Positions 23,932-33,045 are shown, counted from the stretch's first letter. The stretch is DNA of 40,865 bases from Synergistales bacterium (GCA_025997955.1 BNVH01000028.1:1-40865); one strand, 5' to 3'. A program made the numbers and translations. The notes: generated by a model not told the origin, from the letters alone.

Positions 23932-24981
23932 ATGAAGATTTACGCAATTTGTAGAATACACAACGAAAGCGACATTGCAGAGTCGCTTTGCCGTTATACT
24001 TTGCTATTTTGTGACGGCATAATAATTTATGACACATACAGCACCGACAACACAAAAGAGATTATCCAAAAGATGATCGCGGAAGGGTTGCCGTTGTATT
24101 TAATGGAAGAGCCTGAATCAGGCTATTCCGCAGCTATAAATGACATGCTTCGTATAGCCATAGAGCGCTTTCATGCCGACCTTGTGCTCCCTGTGGACGC
24201 GGATGAGTTTTTGTTTTGCCAAAGCGGCGACAACCCTCGGTCTGTTCTGGAAGCTCTTGAACCCGAAACGGAATATCGCATCCCCTGGCAGACGTTTGTA
24301 TTTACACAATCCCCAAATGACAATACCCGTTTTCTTCCTACGTTTTTTCCGTATCATCGCGAAGAAGAAGTGGTGCAGACCTTTAAGACCGTTATCAGCC
24401 GAGATTTATTCCAAAAATACGGCTGCAAGTTCGCTTTGGGCAACCATTCCATTCTCTACCCTAATCAAGCCGCTTCCACGGTTCCAGTGGAAGACCTGTC
24501 GATGCTTCTCGCGTACGCTCATTATCCGTTGCGTGGTGTATATCAGGCAATGTCAAAGTGTATCTTGTTCGAGTATGGCCTATCAATGCAAATATATAGA
24601 GACTACAACAAAGGATTCCAATATAAGGAAATCTTTGACGCTATACTGCAGCATGGCAAACTGACCATAGAGGAAGTCAAGCGGTTTTCGATAGAATACG
24701 CGCTGAAAGTCCCTACAGTCCAGCTTGAAAAGCCGTTGTCAGAGTACGTTCAATTGGTAGAAGATCCGCTTGTGGTTTCGTTTGATGAGGGAAAGCTTGC
24801 GTTGCGCTATACGGATTATAGCGAAGATGAAAATAAGTTTTTGCGCATGGTTTTTTCAACTACGTATGGATTTATTCTGTGGCAAACCGACAATCTGCGA
24901 AGGTCGGAAGAAGAGAGGAAAAAGCTGGCGGAAGATATACGCAGATTAGAAGGGCAAATAAGCGATGCGAAGAAAGCATAG
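23932..24981 (+). CDS. Glycosyltransferase family 2-like protein
   Basis: A 349-residue protein of the GT-A fold. It starts with an N-terminal strand and RIHNESDI, has DTYSTDNTKEI (the nucleotide-binding turn) and the metal-binding PVDADEFL near residue 86. This pattern fits the GT2-like group that includes 'Glyco_tranf_2_4' proteins. The C-terminal 30 residues form a charged coiled coil (RRSEEERKKLAEDIRRLEG). It overlaps the next glycosyltransferase by 17 bases. Donor and acceptor are unknown; the context suggests a surface glycan or glycoprotein. It has no strong RBS of its own, so coupling to the upstream frame is possible. Confidence 0.82.
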   Translation: MKIYAICRIHNESDIAESLCRYTLLFCDGIIIYDTYSTDNTKEIIQKMIAEGLPLYLMEEPESGYSAAINDMLRIAIERFHADLVLPVDADEFLFCQSGDNPRSVLEALEPETEYRIPWQTFVFTQSPNDNTRFLPTFFPYHREEEVVQTFKTVISRDLFQKYGCKFALGNHSILYPNQAASTVPVEDLSMLLAYAHYPLRGVYQAMSKCILFEYGLSMQIYRDYNKGFQYKEIFDAILQHGKLTIEEVKRFSIEYALKVPTVQLEKPLSEYVQLVEDPLVVSFDEGKLALRYTDYSEDENKFLRMVFSTTYGFILWQTDNLRRSEEERKKLAEDIRRLEGQISDAKKA

Positions 24982-25921
24982 CGTGCCAAAAATCAGCGTG
25001 ATAATGCTCGTGTATAACCGCGAAGCTCTCGTGTCGCGCGCGATAGATAGTATACGCGCACAGACTTTTACGGATTACGAGTATATTATCGTTGACAACG
25101 GCTCAATCGACCGTAGCGGCGTAATAGTTGACGAGTATGCCGCTACGGATTCGCGTATAAAGGTCATACACCGACCGCGCGGCAATATCGGCAGCGGACG
25201 CAACGCCGGGCTTGACGTTAGCAAGGGTGATTATATCGCGTTCGTCGATGATGATGATTACGCTGAGCCAGACTTTTTGGAGTTTCTGTATGGGTTTGCT
25301 GAAGCGCACCATGCGGACATAGCGGTGTGCGGCTCTAACAAAGAGGAGAACGGCGTAGTGTCGTCTAACCATATCTACGTTTATGACAAACTTTTTATCA
25401 TGGACGCGGAAAAAGCCACGGAGAAATTTCTGTGGCGGCAACTGTACAACGCCGCTATGCCTACAAAGCTGATACGGCGCGAGATGTTCGACACTATACG
25501 TTTTTCTGAAACCGGCAGTTACGACGACATCAGCACGACATATCGCTATTTTGCCAACGCGAGAGTAACAGCGGCGCATGGACTGCCTAAATACTGTTTT
25601 TATCGACACCCTGGCAACAACTCAAGCGCGGCCACAAAACATCATCTGCTGAATCCCGTTCAGCTCGGCGAATATCTCAAGGCGTTCCGCGAGAGAACGG
25701 AATATATCAGCCGCACACTGCCGAATCTCGCGGAGTTGGCGCTATATAGCGAATGGTCGTACATGATTTCGATGGTGGAGAAGATACATAGGTTTGGTTT
25801 GACGAATTGCGATGAGCCGCTGAGGTTTATGAAGAACGAACTAAGGGAGCATTGGGCTGAGTTTTATGACGGGCAATATATCGTTCAATTTGAGAAAGAT
25901 TGGATGGAGGAATTGATATGA
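24965..25921 (+). CDS. Glycosyltransferase family 2
   Basis: A 318-residue GT-A glycosyltransferase. SVIMLVYNREALVSRAIDSI is the classic start, followed by IIVDNGSIDRS, GSGRNAGLDVSKGDYIAFVDDDDYAEPDF (the DxD-type metal site near residue 97) and a helical C-terminus. The start overlaps the previous gene by 17 bases, and the stop overlaps the next start (ATGA). It is thus in one operon with its neighbours. The sugar cannot be predicted. A short remnant at 29619-29693 has the same kind of N-terminus. Confidence 0.9.
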   Translation: MRRKHSVPKISVIMLVYNREALVSRAIDSIRAQTFTDYEYIIVDNGSIDRSGVIVDEYAATDSRIKVIHRPRGNIGSGRNAGLDVSKGDYIAFVDDDDYAEPDFLEFLYGFAEAHHADIAVCGSNKEENGVVSSNHIYVYDKLFIMDAEKATEKFLWRQLYNAAMPTKLIRREMFDTIRFSETGSYDDISTTYRYFANARVTAAHGLPKYCFYRHPGNNSSAATKHHLLNPVQLGEYLKAFRERTEYISRTLPNLAELALYSEWSYMISMVEKIHRFGLTNCDEPLRFMKNELREHWAEFYDGQYIVQFEKDWMEELI

Positions 25922-26813
25922 AAAAAGCAGTTATATTCGGCGCGGGGACTTTGGGAAGGATATTCTACCAAAAAGTCAAAGGAAATATAGATGTATTGTT
26001 TGTAGTTGACAATGATGTGAGCAAATGGAGTACGCAGGAAACTGCGGGGGGGGGATTACCATAAAATCTCCTGTCACTCTATTGGAAACTGATTTTGACT
26101 ATCTCTATATAGCAAGCGGGCCTGTCGGGCTTGAAAGCATTTATCGGCAATGCAGAGAGGAATTGAAAATTCCCGCGAATAAAATTCTTCGCACTTGGTC
26201 GGATATGATGCTGACGGATCCAATGATCCCGGAACTACATTATGGGCATCGTGTGAGATTTGTGGAAGCCTTTGCCGTGCATGTGCATCAGCGTTGCATT
26301 GAGGGCAACGTTGCGGAGTTGGGCGTGTACCAAGGTGATTTAGCCAAAGAGATAAACAGAGTGTTCCCCGACAGAAAACTGTATCTGTTTGATACGTTTG
26401 AGGGATTTGATAAGCGGGATTACATAGAGGAGCGAGAAAAGAATGCATATTTCAACCGTGATGATGGAATCTTCTCTATAGTCAAGCTGGATGACACCGC
26501 TGTTGATATTGTTGCAGGAAAATTGCCAAACCCTGACCAATGTTTCATAAAAAAAGGCTATTTTCCCGACACGTTTGATATCGAAAATGAAATGTTTTGC
26601 TTTGTCAACATTGATACAGATTTGTATGCTCCAACAAAAGCAGGCTTAGAACGCTTTTATCCTCGTATGTCGCGCGGTGGCGCGATTCTCATTCACGACT
26701 ACCAAGGGTCATTAAATGGCGTGACTATGGCTGTTGATGAGTTTATCAGAGAAAACAGACTGGTCGCTATGCCCATTGGAGATTATCTCAGTGTGGCAGT
26801 TATAAAGAATTAA
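25918..26813 (+). CDS. TylF-type methyltransferase with Rossmann module, phase-variable, OFF in this sequence
   Basis: The gene starts at ATG 25918 (ggagg upstream, ATGA overlap). It reads KKAVIFGAGTLGR, a Rossmann-like start, as far as a nine-G tract at 26046-26054. In the sequenced state the frame stops at 26062-26064 after 48 codons. The rest continues in another frame to 26813 and carries the catalytic part: NVAELGVYQGDLAKEI, FDTFEGF, NIDTDLYAPTKAGLERFY and ILIHDY, matching TylF/MycF O-methyltransferases (AdoMet and metal dependent). Ten Gs, or seven, would restore one frame of about 298 codons. The product probably methylates a sugar or sugar nucleotide. A paralogue lies at 36662-37516. 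An assembly error in the tract is the main alternative. Confidence 0.8.
26046..26054 (+). repeat. Homopolymer tract of 9 G
   Basis: Nine Gs in the loop that joins the two halves of the Rossmann module of the TylF-type gene. The length sets the reading frame: 10 is ON, 9 is OFF and 8 is OFF (the 8-G frame also stops soon after). Confidence 0.92.
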
Positions 26814-26853
26814 ATTTCCGCTACGCACAGTAGTGTAAGGAGGATATGGTGGT

Positions 26854-28158
26854 ATGAAAAAAGCAAATAAAATCTTTTACGGCGCGGGTGATAATGCTCG
26901 TAAAAACTTAGCACGATGGATAAAGGAAATCGGCGAACCTGTATGCTTTGCCGATATGGACAGCAGAAAATGGGGCAAGTACTTTTCTGTTAGTTCAGAG
27001 CTTGAAATTTCGCTGGGAGGGGGGTACGAAGTGACTTCTCTCACTGACGCAATCAATGAATACCCTGACTATGAACTTTGGCTAACACTGGCGCCTGTAA
27101 ATCTGTCGAGCGCTACAGAGCAGTTGATTGAGCGAGGCGTTCCCAAAGAGCGAATCCACTACTGCGAAGATGTTGAATATAGACGCGGTTGTCGTCTTTT
27201 AGGTGAATATATTGCTCTTAGTGATAATTCTATAAAGCCATGTTGTACACAATATGGGAAAGTAATTCCTTATAACGACAAAGTGCATTCTGAAGAAAGC
27301 GTCAGACATTGTATTGGAGAATTCCGTCAGTGGCTGAACAAGACGCTTGCGCTAATGCGTACTGACGCAGAAACAGATTGTGATAATTGTTCGCTGTTAA
27401 AGTTGGGTTATTATCCGAAAAACCCAAAGATAAAATGGTTGAATGCAGGATCGGGTTTTGCAAACACAATCTGCAATTGTCGCTGTATTTATTGCGCTCA
27501 ACGTACAATATTCGATGGAAGCGATCAGATTTTGGACGGATATGAAATACATCGTATTTTGTCGGACGAATTTGGCGCATCAATAGAGTGGGCAGCTCTC
27601 GCTGACGGGGAGATTACAGTATTGCCTCATCGTGACAAACTCCTAAATCTTATAAAAGAAAGAGGATGGGGAGCTGGTATCTGCACGAACGCTTTGATAT
27701 ACAATGACGATGTTGCGGAAATTTTGGGCAGGCCATTATCTGTCCTGAATGTCAGCTTGGACGCGGGAACTGCTGAAACTTATCGTAAGGTGAAAGGTGT
27801 TAACGTTTTTTCAAAAGTTGTAGCAAACCTTGAGAAGTATGCTGAATCTAAGGGTCGTATTCTATTGAAATATATTTTGTTACCCGGTGTAAATGACAGC
27901 TTTGACGATGTGAACGGGTTTATAAAAATCGCGGTGAGTTTGAAAGTTGAAAGAGTTCTTTTATCGCACGATATGTGCAATATTTCCAAAACGAGTGAAT
28001 CTGTCGATTCACTAACCAATATTACCGAACAGCAATACGCAATGTATGCGTATTTCGTTGCTCGTTGCAAAGAAGCCGGATTGACGGTTTGCTATGTCGT
28101 GGACTGTTTCAGCGCATCAGATTGTCTGCGTATGAACAATTTGTGTGAAGGAATTTAA
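26854..28158 (+). CDS. Radical SAM protein with N-terminal Rossmann module and upstream Cys pairs
   Basis: A 434-residue protein. Residues 1-115 form the island's recurring Rossmann-like module (KIFYGAGDNARK, FADMDSRKWG, TSLTDAI, LWLTLAPVN). Residues 130-131 (Cys-Cys) and 176-179 (Cys-x-x-Cys) are a SPASM-like set placed before the barrel. The 4Fe-4S AdoMet site CNCRCIYC uses Cys207, Cys211 and Cys214; the barrel runs to about 430 (NVSLDAGTAETYRKVKG, KYILLPGVNDS). It probably carries out a radical reaction on a sugar or peptide. The reaction is unknown. RBS aaggagg is strong. A G6 run (27019-27024) lies in the Rossmann module's Gly-rich loop. Confidence 0.85.
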   Translation: MKKANKIFYGAGDNARKNLARWIKEIGEPVCFADMDSRKWGKYFSVSSELEISLGGGYEVTSLTDAINEYPDYELWLTLAPVNLSSATEQLIERGVPKERIHYCEDVEYRRGCRLLGEYIALSDNSIKPCCTQYGKVIPYNDKVHSEESVRHCIGEFRQWLNKTLALMRTDAETDCDNCSLLKLGYYPKNPKIKWLNAGSGFANTICNCRCIYCAQRTIFDGSDQILDGYEIHRILSDEFGASIEWAALADGEITVLPHRDKLLNLIKERGWGAGICTNALIYNDDVAEILGRPLSVLNVSLDAGTAETYRKVKGVNVFSKVVANLEKYAESKGRILLKYILLPGVNDSFDDVNGFIKIAVSLKVERVLLSHDMCNISKTSESVDSLTNITEQQYAMYAYFVARCKEAGLTVCYVVDCFSASDCLRMNNLCEGI

Positions 28159-28488
28159 GTCGAATATAGTGTTATATGACTATTGAGTTGCCTCATGTAT
28201 TTTGCATCCTTCTTCTATCTGGTGTTACGCAATACTTCGATGAAGTAAGGAGACGAAAAGCGGACATTACGCTAAACATCTCGCACCCTTTTGGGATGTG
28301 TAATTAGGCCAGAAGAAGTCCCAAACGAGATTTACCCTAGCTTGAAGAAACTTGATAGTCATATAGTGTTATTCCGCCTCAACAAATTAGGGCAATAGAA
28401 TACAGCAAAGTTTATATCATGGACACTCAACGCGACAAGGGCGCGCTGGAAGCGGCGAGGCTAAGTGGAAGGTGTGAGAGGATTGAAT
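28159..28488. other. Non-coding stretch with short repeats and degraded coding fragments
   Basis: No intact gene is seen. A 12-bp direct repeat, atatagtgttat, lies at 28164-28175 and 28361-28372, and an inverted pair, atatgactat and atagtcatat, lies at 28174-28183 and 28355-28364. Short open stretches near 28312-28400 and 28420-28503 read like protein but lack a start or an end, so decayed genes are likely. I see no transposase and no clear promoter. Confidence 0.4.
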
Positions 28489-29622
28489 GTGAAGAGTTTT
28501 GATGAACAGTTTGCTGAAATTGAAACTGAACTTTCGCAAACGACACAATATCACCCATTACAGCAATTAAGTGAATACTATAATAACCGTCCGATTGTCC
28601 TTTACGGATGCGGTTTTTTTTGCAGACTAATATTGAGTGTATGTGCCAAATGTAATGTGATAGTTAGTGCTATTTGTGATAGCACCAAAAAAGGTGCCTT
28701 TGAAGATAGCGGGTACCCTATCATCACACTTGAGGAACTTAGAGATAAGTACCCGACTGCGGTGGTTTTGATTTCGGTTTCTACAAATACATTTTCAGCT
28801 GAAATTATCGAGCAATTGAAAGGATTGGGTTTCGATGATAAGTATATTGTTCCGTTCTCTCGCAGATATACTTATTCAAACATCGCAAATCCAAGACAAT
28901 TTGTTCAAACGCACCTCGCCGGCTATAGATGGGCTTACGATTTCTTTGAAGATGAAATATCAAAGAAAATCGTTATAAACAGAGTCAAAGAGTATTTGCT
29001 TTGCGCCGGACTTGATAAGGCACACAGCGGAGACGAGTATTTTGAAAACGGCATTATAGCACTCGACGAAGATGAAGTTTTCGTTGACGGTGGTTGCTTT
29101 GATGGAGGCACAGCGTTGGCATTCATTAACAATGCACAAGGCAGGTACAAACACATTTACTCTTTTGAACCGGATATTGCTGTCTTAAATAAGGCGGAAA
29201 ACAATCTGAAAAATCACGAAAGCGTTGACCTAATTGCAAAAGGTCTGTGGAGCGAAAGCACAGAACTGAAATTTTTGAGTGACGGAGGCAAAAATGGTTC
29301 TTCAAGAATTGGCGATGGCGGCGCGATTTTTGTTCCTGTCGTTTCTCTTGACAGTTTCTTCTCGGATAAAACCGACGACGTGCTACCCACGTTCATTAAG
29401 TTAGACATTGAAGGCGCGGAGAAAGAAGCGTTGATTGGCGCGGAAAGTGTCATTAGAAAGCGGCACCCCAAACTTGCGATTTGCGCTTATCACAAGCCGG
29501 AGGATATATACGAGCTGCCGCGCCTTATATATCAACTCAACCCGAACTATCGGTTTTCGCTCAGGCAATATGAGGATGGCTTAATTGACACTGTGCTCTA
29601 CGCGGTGCAGGAGGATAAATGA
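28489..29622 (+). CDS. FkbM family methyltransferase with N-terminal Rossmann-like module
   Basis: A 377-residue protein. About residues 40-130 are the Rossmann-like module (PIVLYGCGFFCRL, AICDSTKKG, PIITLEEL, VLISVSTN). The C-terminal half is an FkbM methyltransferase: VDGGCFDGGTALAF (AdoMet-binding, near 199), IYSFEPD, LDSFF and FIKLDIEGAEKEALIGA, which is the family's signature. FkbM enzymes usually O-methylate sugars or polyketides. GTG 28489 is chosen because agagga lies six bases upstream; an earlier GTG (28465) lacks this. The stop overlaps the ATG of a truncated glycosyltransferase remnant. Confidence 0.88.
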   Translation: MKSFDEQFAEIETELSQTTQYHPLQQLSEYYNNRPIVLYGCGFFCRLILSVCAKCNVIVSAICDSTKKGAFEDSGYPIITLEELRDKYPTAVVLISVSTNTFSAEIIEQLKGLGFDDKYIVPFSRRYTYSNIANPRQFVQTHLAGYRWAYDFFEDEISKKIVINRVKEYLLCAGLDKAHSGDEYFENGIIALDEDEVFVDGGCFDGGTALAFINNAQGRYKHIYSFEPDIAVLNKAENNLKNHESVDLIAKGLWSESTELKFLSDGGKNGSSRIGDGGAIFVPVVSLDSFFSDKTDDVLPTFIKLDIEGAEKEALIGAESVIRKRHPKLAICAYHKPEDIYELPRLIYQLNPNYRFSLRQYEDGLIDTVLYAVQEDK

Positions 29623-29693
29623 AGACGCCTGAATTTTCCGTCATAATGCTCACCTACAACCGAGAGTTCTCTTTAGGAACTATCGATCGATAA
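29619..29693 (+). pseudogene. Remnant of a GT2 glycosyltransferase start
   Basis: Twenty-four codons beginning with the typical GT2 N-terminus (EFSVIMLTYNRE), then unrelated residues and a stop. The start overlaps the FkbM gene's stop as ATGA, the same coupling seen between intact genes of the island. The rest of the gene has been deleted. The remainder up to 29848 holds no recognised gene. Confidence 0.7.
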
Positions 29694-29848
29694 CTCAATG
29701 GTTTATTGATGAGGAATGCGGTAATTCCAATATATGAGTTCAATAAATGGGGAACTGTGCTTTATGGACAATATCGGACAAGGACTAACAGCGATTCTGA
29801 TAGGTGATTTGAAGAGTATAGCAATTGTAAAAATTAAGGAGAATCTTT

Positions 29849-30664
29849 GTGTACGATAAAGAAAAAGGTTTTTATTTGAAGCACGTGGTTTTCGCGGCTA
29901 CATTATTATGCAATCTAAAGTGTAAACTGTGCTCTATGTATGTTACACAGTACGAGAAACCGTATCACCCGACGACAGAGCAACTGTTCAGCGAAACGGA
30001 TATCATTTTTCGCTTTGCCGATTATATTGGGCGTTTTACTATAACAGGAGGAGAAGTGCTTCTGCGCACAGATTTCGCCGATTGGTTACTGTATCTTTGC
30101 GATAACTATTCCAACCGAATGAATGAACTGCGGATATTTACAAACGGAACCATTGTTCCAAATGAGCAAATTGTAACCGCCGTAGCTAAATTCGGCAATA
30201 AAGTTCATATTGTCGTTGATGATTACGGACCGAAGTTATCTGTACACGCAAAAGAAGCGTTTGACGCGTTGAACGGCGCGGTCTCGTGTGAACTACGTGA
30301 TTATTGTGATAATTTGCATTGCGACGGTTGGGTAAACCTGAACAACTTCAGCAAAAAGCATGATAAAATCACCGCTGGCGAGCTATATGCAAAATGCTCC
30401 ATAGCGAAAGATTTTATCTGCCTTGATTATGTAAACGGGAAAATCAGCTTATGCGCGTTTGCGAGACGAGCGGTTGAATTAGGGGTCTTTGACGCGCCAA
30501 AAGAACAAATTGATCTGCATAACGAATCAAAATCAATGGAGGAAAAACGAGAGGTTTTTCTTGAATGGGAACACAAGAAAAGTTTCACCGCATGCATGTA
30601 CTGCAATGGACGCTGTAACGACAGCGAGCGATTTGCGCCTGCGGAGCAGATTGTGAAAGGATAA
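29849..30664 (+). CDS. Radical SAM protein A (tandem pair)
   Basis: A 271-residue radical-SAM enzyme. The iron-sulfur site CNLKCKLC uses Cys21, Cys25 and Cys28, and FTITGGEVLLR supplies the AdoMet-contacting Gly-Gly-Glu. Late Cys residues (KCSIAKDF, then the C-terminal ACMYCNGRCND) probably ligate an auxiliary cluster, as in SPASM or Twitch proteins. The GTG start has aaggag at good spacing. The next gene is a paralogue with the same C-terminal layout. A role in building or modifying an unusual sugar is inferred from the surrounding genes; peptide modification cannot be excluded. Confidence 0.87.
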   Translation: MYDKEKGFYLKHVVFAATLLCNLKCKLCSMYVTQYEKPYHPTTEQLFSETDIIFRFADYIGRFTITGGEVLLRTDFADWLLYLCDNYSNRMNELRIFTNGTIVPNEQIVTAVAKFGNKVHIVVDDYGPKLSVHAKEAFDALNGAVSCELRDYCDNLHCDGWVNLNNFSKKHDKITAGELYAKCSIAKDFICLDYVNGKISLCAFARRAVELGVFDAPKEQIDLHNESKSMEEKREVFLEWEHKKSFTACMYCNGRCNDSERFAPAEQIVKG

Positions 30665-30677
30665 ATGGCGAATTGTT

Positions 30678-31499
30678 ATGGAAAAATTAAACGTAAATTA
30701 TATTGCCTTGCTAATCACGTCTATTTGCAATATGCGCTGCAAACTCTGCTCTTTTGCGGTTCCATATCTACAATCACATTTTCATTACGACAAGGATATT
30801 ATATGTGAGGATTTACAAACCGCGCTAAATCTTTGTGGTAGTGTGAAACATGTTGATTTGATGGGTGGGGAGCCTCTCTTGCACCCGGCTATTTCTGACA
30901 TTGTCAAAAAGATTGCGACATTCGATAACAAACCTGCACAAATCAGAATCTTGACAAATGGCGCAGTGGTTCCCGATGATACACTCCTAAAAACAATAAG
31001 TATTATAATGGCCTCAGGAACTGATTTCTTGTTTTATTTGGATAACTACGGCAGTATTTCAACGAAAACAGACGATATAAAAAACAAATTAACTGTTGCG
31101 CAAATTCCGTATCGTGAAGTAGTTTATTACGGAGATGAGCAGTTCAGCAACGGCTGGGTTGATTATCGTTTTGATGAAGCGATACCAACGCAAAAATCAC
31201 AAACAAATCAAGAAATACAACAAGTGTATGATGAGTGTTTTTTCTCAACGGCAGACATGTGGGAGCTCAATAATGGCAAGTTGTTTCCATGCGCATATAC
31301 AGTGACAAGCGACGCATTGGGGCGAAAATGCTCAGAGTATGGCGAGTATCTTGATTTACGCGATAGTACATTATCCATCAGCGAAAAGAGAAAAATATTG
31401 CACAATTGGACAACACGCAAAGAGTATTATAGCGCATGTCGGTATTGCGGCGGTTTAAGAAGGAACAGTCCGCGCTATATAGCTGCGGAACAAGTTTAA
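30678..31499 (+). CDS. Radical SAM protein B (tandem pair)
   Basis: A 273-residue radical-SAM enzyme with CNMRCKLC (Cys17, Cys21, Cys24), HVDLMGGEPLLHP (Gly-Gly-Glu) and a C-terminal SACRYCGGLRRNSPRYIAAEQV region with auxiliary-cluster Cys residues. Its end resembles protein A's end (x-x-E-R-F-A-P-A-E-Q-I), so the two arose by duplication and divergence. It starts 13 bases after protein A and precedes the iron-sulfur aldo/keto reductase. The two may act as a heteromeric or sequential pair. Confidence 0.86.
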   Translation: MEKLNVNYIALLITSICNMRCKLCSFAVPYLQSHFHYDKDIICEDLQTALNLCGSVKHVDLMGGEPLLHPAISDIVKKIATFDNKPAQIRILTNGAVVPDDTLLKTISIIMASGTDFLFYLDNYGSISTKTDDIKNKLTVAQIPYREVVYYGDEQFSNGWVDYRFDEAIPTQKSQTNQEIQQVYDECFFSTADMWELNNGKLFPCAYTVTSDALGRKCSEYGEYLDLRDSTLSISEKRKILHNWTTRKEYYSACRYCGGLRRNSPRYIAAEQV

Positions 31500-31542
31500 T
31501 CAAGGAGTTATTAGAGAAATATAAAAAAGGAAGTGTAAGGTC

Positions 31543-33045
31543 GTGTCTATATATGATAAATACTATCCACTTGGGCTTGGAACTGCACGTTTTCCGATAA
31601 GTAACCCGAATGATGAAACTGGAATCGAAGAATCGGTGAAGCTCGTATTGTGCGCGCTTGAACATGGCGTGAATTATATTGACACGAGCTATATATACAG
31701 TGCAGGCATGGCACAGACGGTCTTGCGCCATGCGTTCGCGCAAACTAATAGATCATACGGCGTGACACTAAAAGTGCAGTACGGCCAAGATAAAACCGCT
31801 GATGATGCATTTAAGAGAGTTGAACTCCAACTTGGTATGATGGGGATTGAGCGCGCGGCTTTTTTTGTCGTATGGACAATCATGAGTTACGATGAGTTTG
31901 AGAAAATCACACAAAAAGGCGGTATATATGACGGCGCATTGAAGTTGAAAGACGAGGGCATTGTTGACCACATCTGTTTTTCCACGCACGCCGCGCCTGC
32001 CGATATTGTTCGTATAATTGAAAGTGACGCGTTTGAGGGCGTGACAATTTCGTATTCGCCGATAAACAGTACCAGTATGCAACCTGTTCTTAACGCCGCG
32101 CTTAAACATAATATCGGTGTTGTGGTTATGAACCCGCTTGGAGGGGGGCTTATACCACAAAACAGCAATTATTTTTCTTTCTTGCGCAACGAAAGTGATA
32201 AAAGTACGGTCCACGCCGCACTGCGGTATGAGGCGGCACAACCTGCGATAAATATAATTCTATCGGGTTGTGCGTCGCAAGAGCAATTGAAGGACAGTCT
32301 GCGCGCGTTTTCCGATGAAAATACAGAACCGGACTACAAACGTGTTGAGCGCGTAAACGTGAAACTCAAAAGCGCGTTGCCAGCGTTTTGTACAGGTTGC
32401 CGCTACTGTGCGGACAATTGTCCTAAAAGCATTCAGATTCCGGAGTTTATGCAAAGCTACAACATGTTGCAATTTGAGCCGTCGAGACTCTATAACCATG
32501 AAGACCCCGAATTGCTGAAGAATATTCACCTGTTCCGTAGGCTAGTCTTTGACTTCGGCATTCTACCGGAAAACTCTGAGAATCCCTGCGTCCGTTGCGG
32601 ACAGTGCGAAATGAAATGTACGCAAAAGCTCTCAATTTGTGACGCGCTTGACGATATTTACAGCCGGATTGAGCTGACGGGATGCTCAAAAGATGCGAAG
32701 AAAGCACGTTTGTCAGAAATATTTGACGGAAAAAATTACAATAAAGTTGGATTTTATCCGAGCGGTGGATATTCGAATGCTGTCTTAAATTTTTATCGGG
32801 AATTTTTTGGAGAGCCCGAATTTGAGATCTTGATGTTTAATAGTAGTCCCCATCTGCGTGGAAGCATGGTGGGTGAGTATATTATACATAGTCCCTATGA
32901 AATTGCTGAGCTTGTGCCAGACGCTATTTTGGTGACAAGTTATCAGCATGGAGCGGCGATTTTTGATAGTATAAAACAATATAGCGATTATGGCATTGAC
33001 TTGCTCAATTTGCACAAAACAAATGATGTGCCGTGGGTATGGTGA
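31543..33045 (+). CDS. Aldo/keto reductase fused to two 4Fe-4S motifs and a C-terminal Rossmann-like module
   Basis: A 500-residue three-part protein. Residues 1-250 form an aldo/keto reductase barrel (LGLGTARFP, then DTSYIYS with the catalytic Tyr region, VVMNPLGGG). Residues 283-294 (CTGCRYCADNCP) and 349-359 (CVRCGQCEMKC) are ferredoxin-type cluster motifs, as in other iron-sulfur aldo/keto reductases. From about residue 405 a further domain (KVGFYPSGGYSNAV, EILMFNSSPHLRG, ILVTSYQ) looks like the Rossmann module found at the N-termini of other enzymes here. The protein probably moves electrons between clusters and a carbonyl or sugar substrate. The start is GTG behind a weak Shine-Dalgarno sequence. 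Confidence 0.85.
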   Translation: MSIYDKYYPLGLGTARFPISNPNDETGIEESVKLVLCALEHGVNYIDTSYIYSAGMAQTVLRHAFAQTNRSYGVTLKVQYGQDKTADDAFKRVELQLGMMGIERAAFFVVWTIMSYDEFEKITQKGGIYDGALKLKDEGIVDHICFSTHAAPADIVRIIESDAFEGVTISYSPINSTSMQPVLNAALKHNIGVVVMNPLGGGLIPQNSNYFSFLRNESDKSTVHAALRYEAAQPAINIILSGCASQEQLKDSLRAFSDENTEPDYKRVERVNVKLKSALPAFCTGCRYCADNCPKSIQIPEFMQSYNMLQFEPSRLYNHEDPELLKNIHLFRRLVFDFGILPENSENPCVRCGQCEMKCTQKLSICDALDDIYSRIELTGCSKDAKKARLSEIFDGKNYNKVGFYPSGGYSNAVLNFYREFFGEPEFEILMFNSSPHLRGSMVGEYIIHSPYEIAELVPDAILVTSYQHGAAIFDSIKQYSDYGIDLLNLHKTNDVPWVW

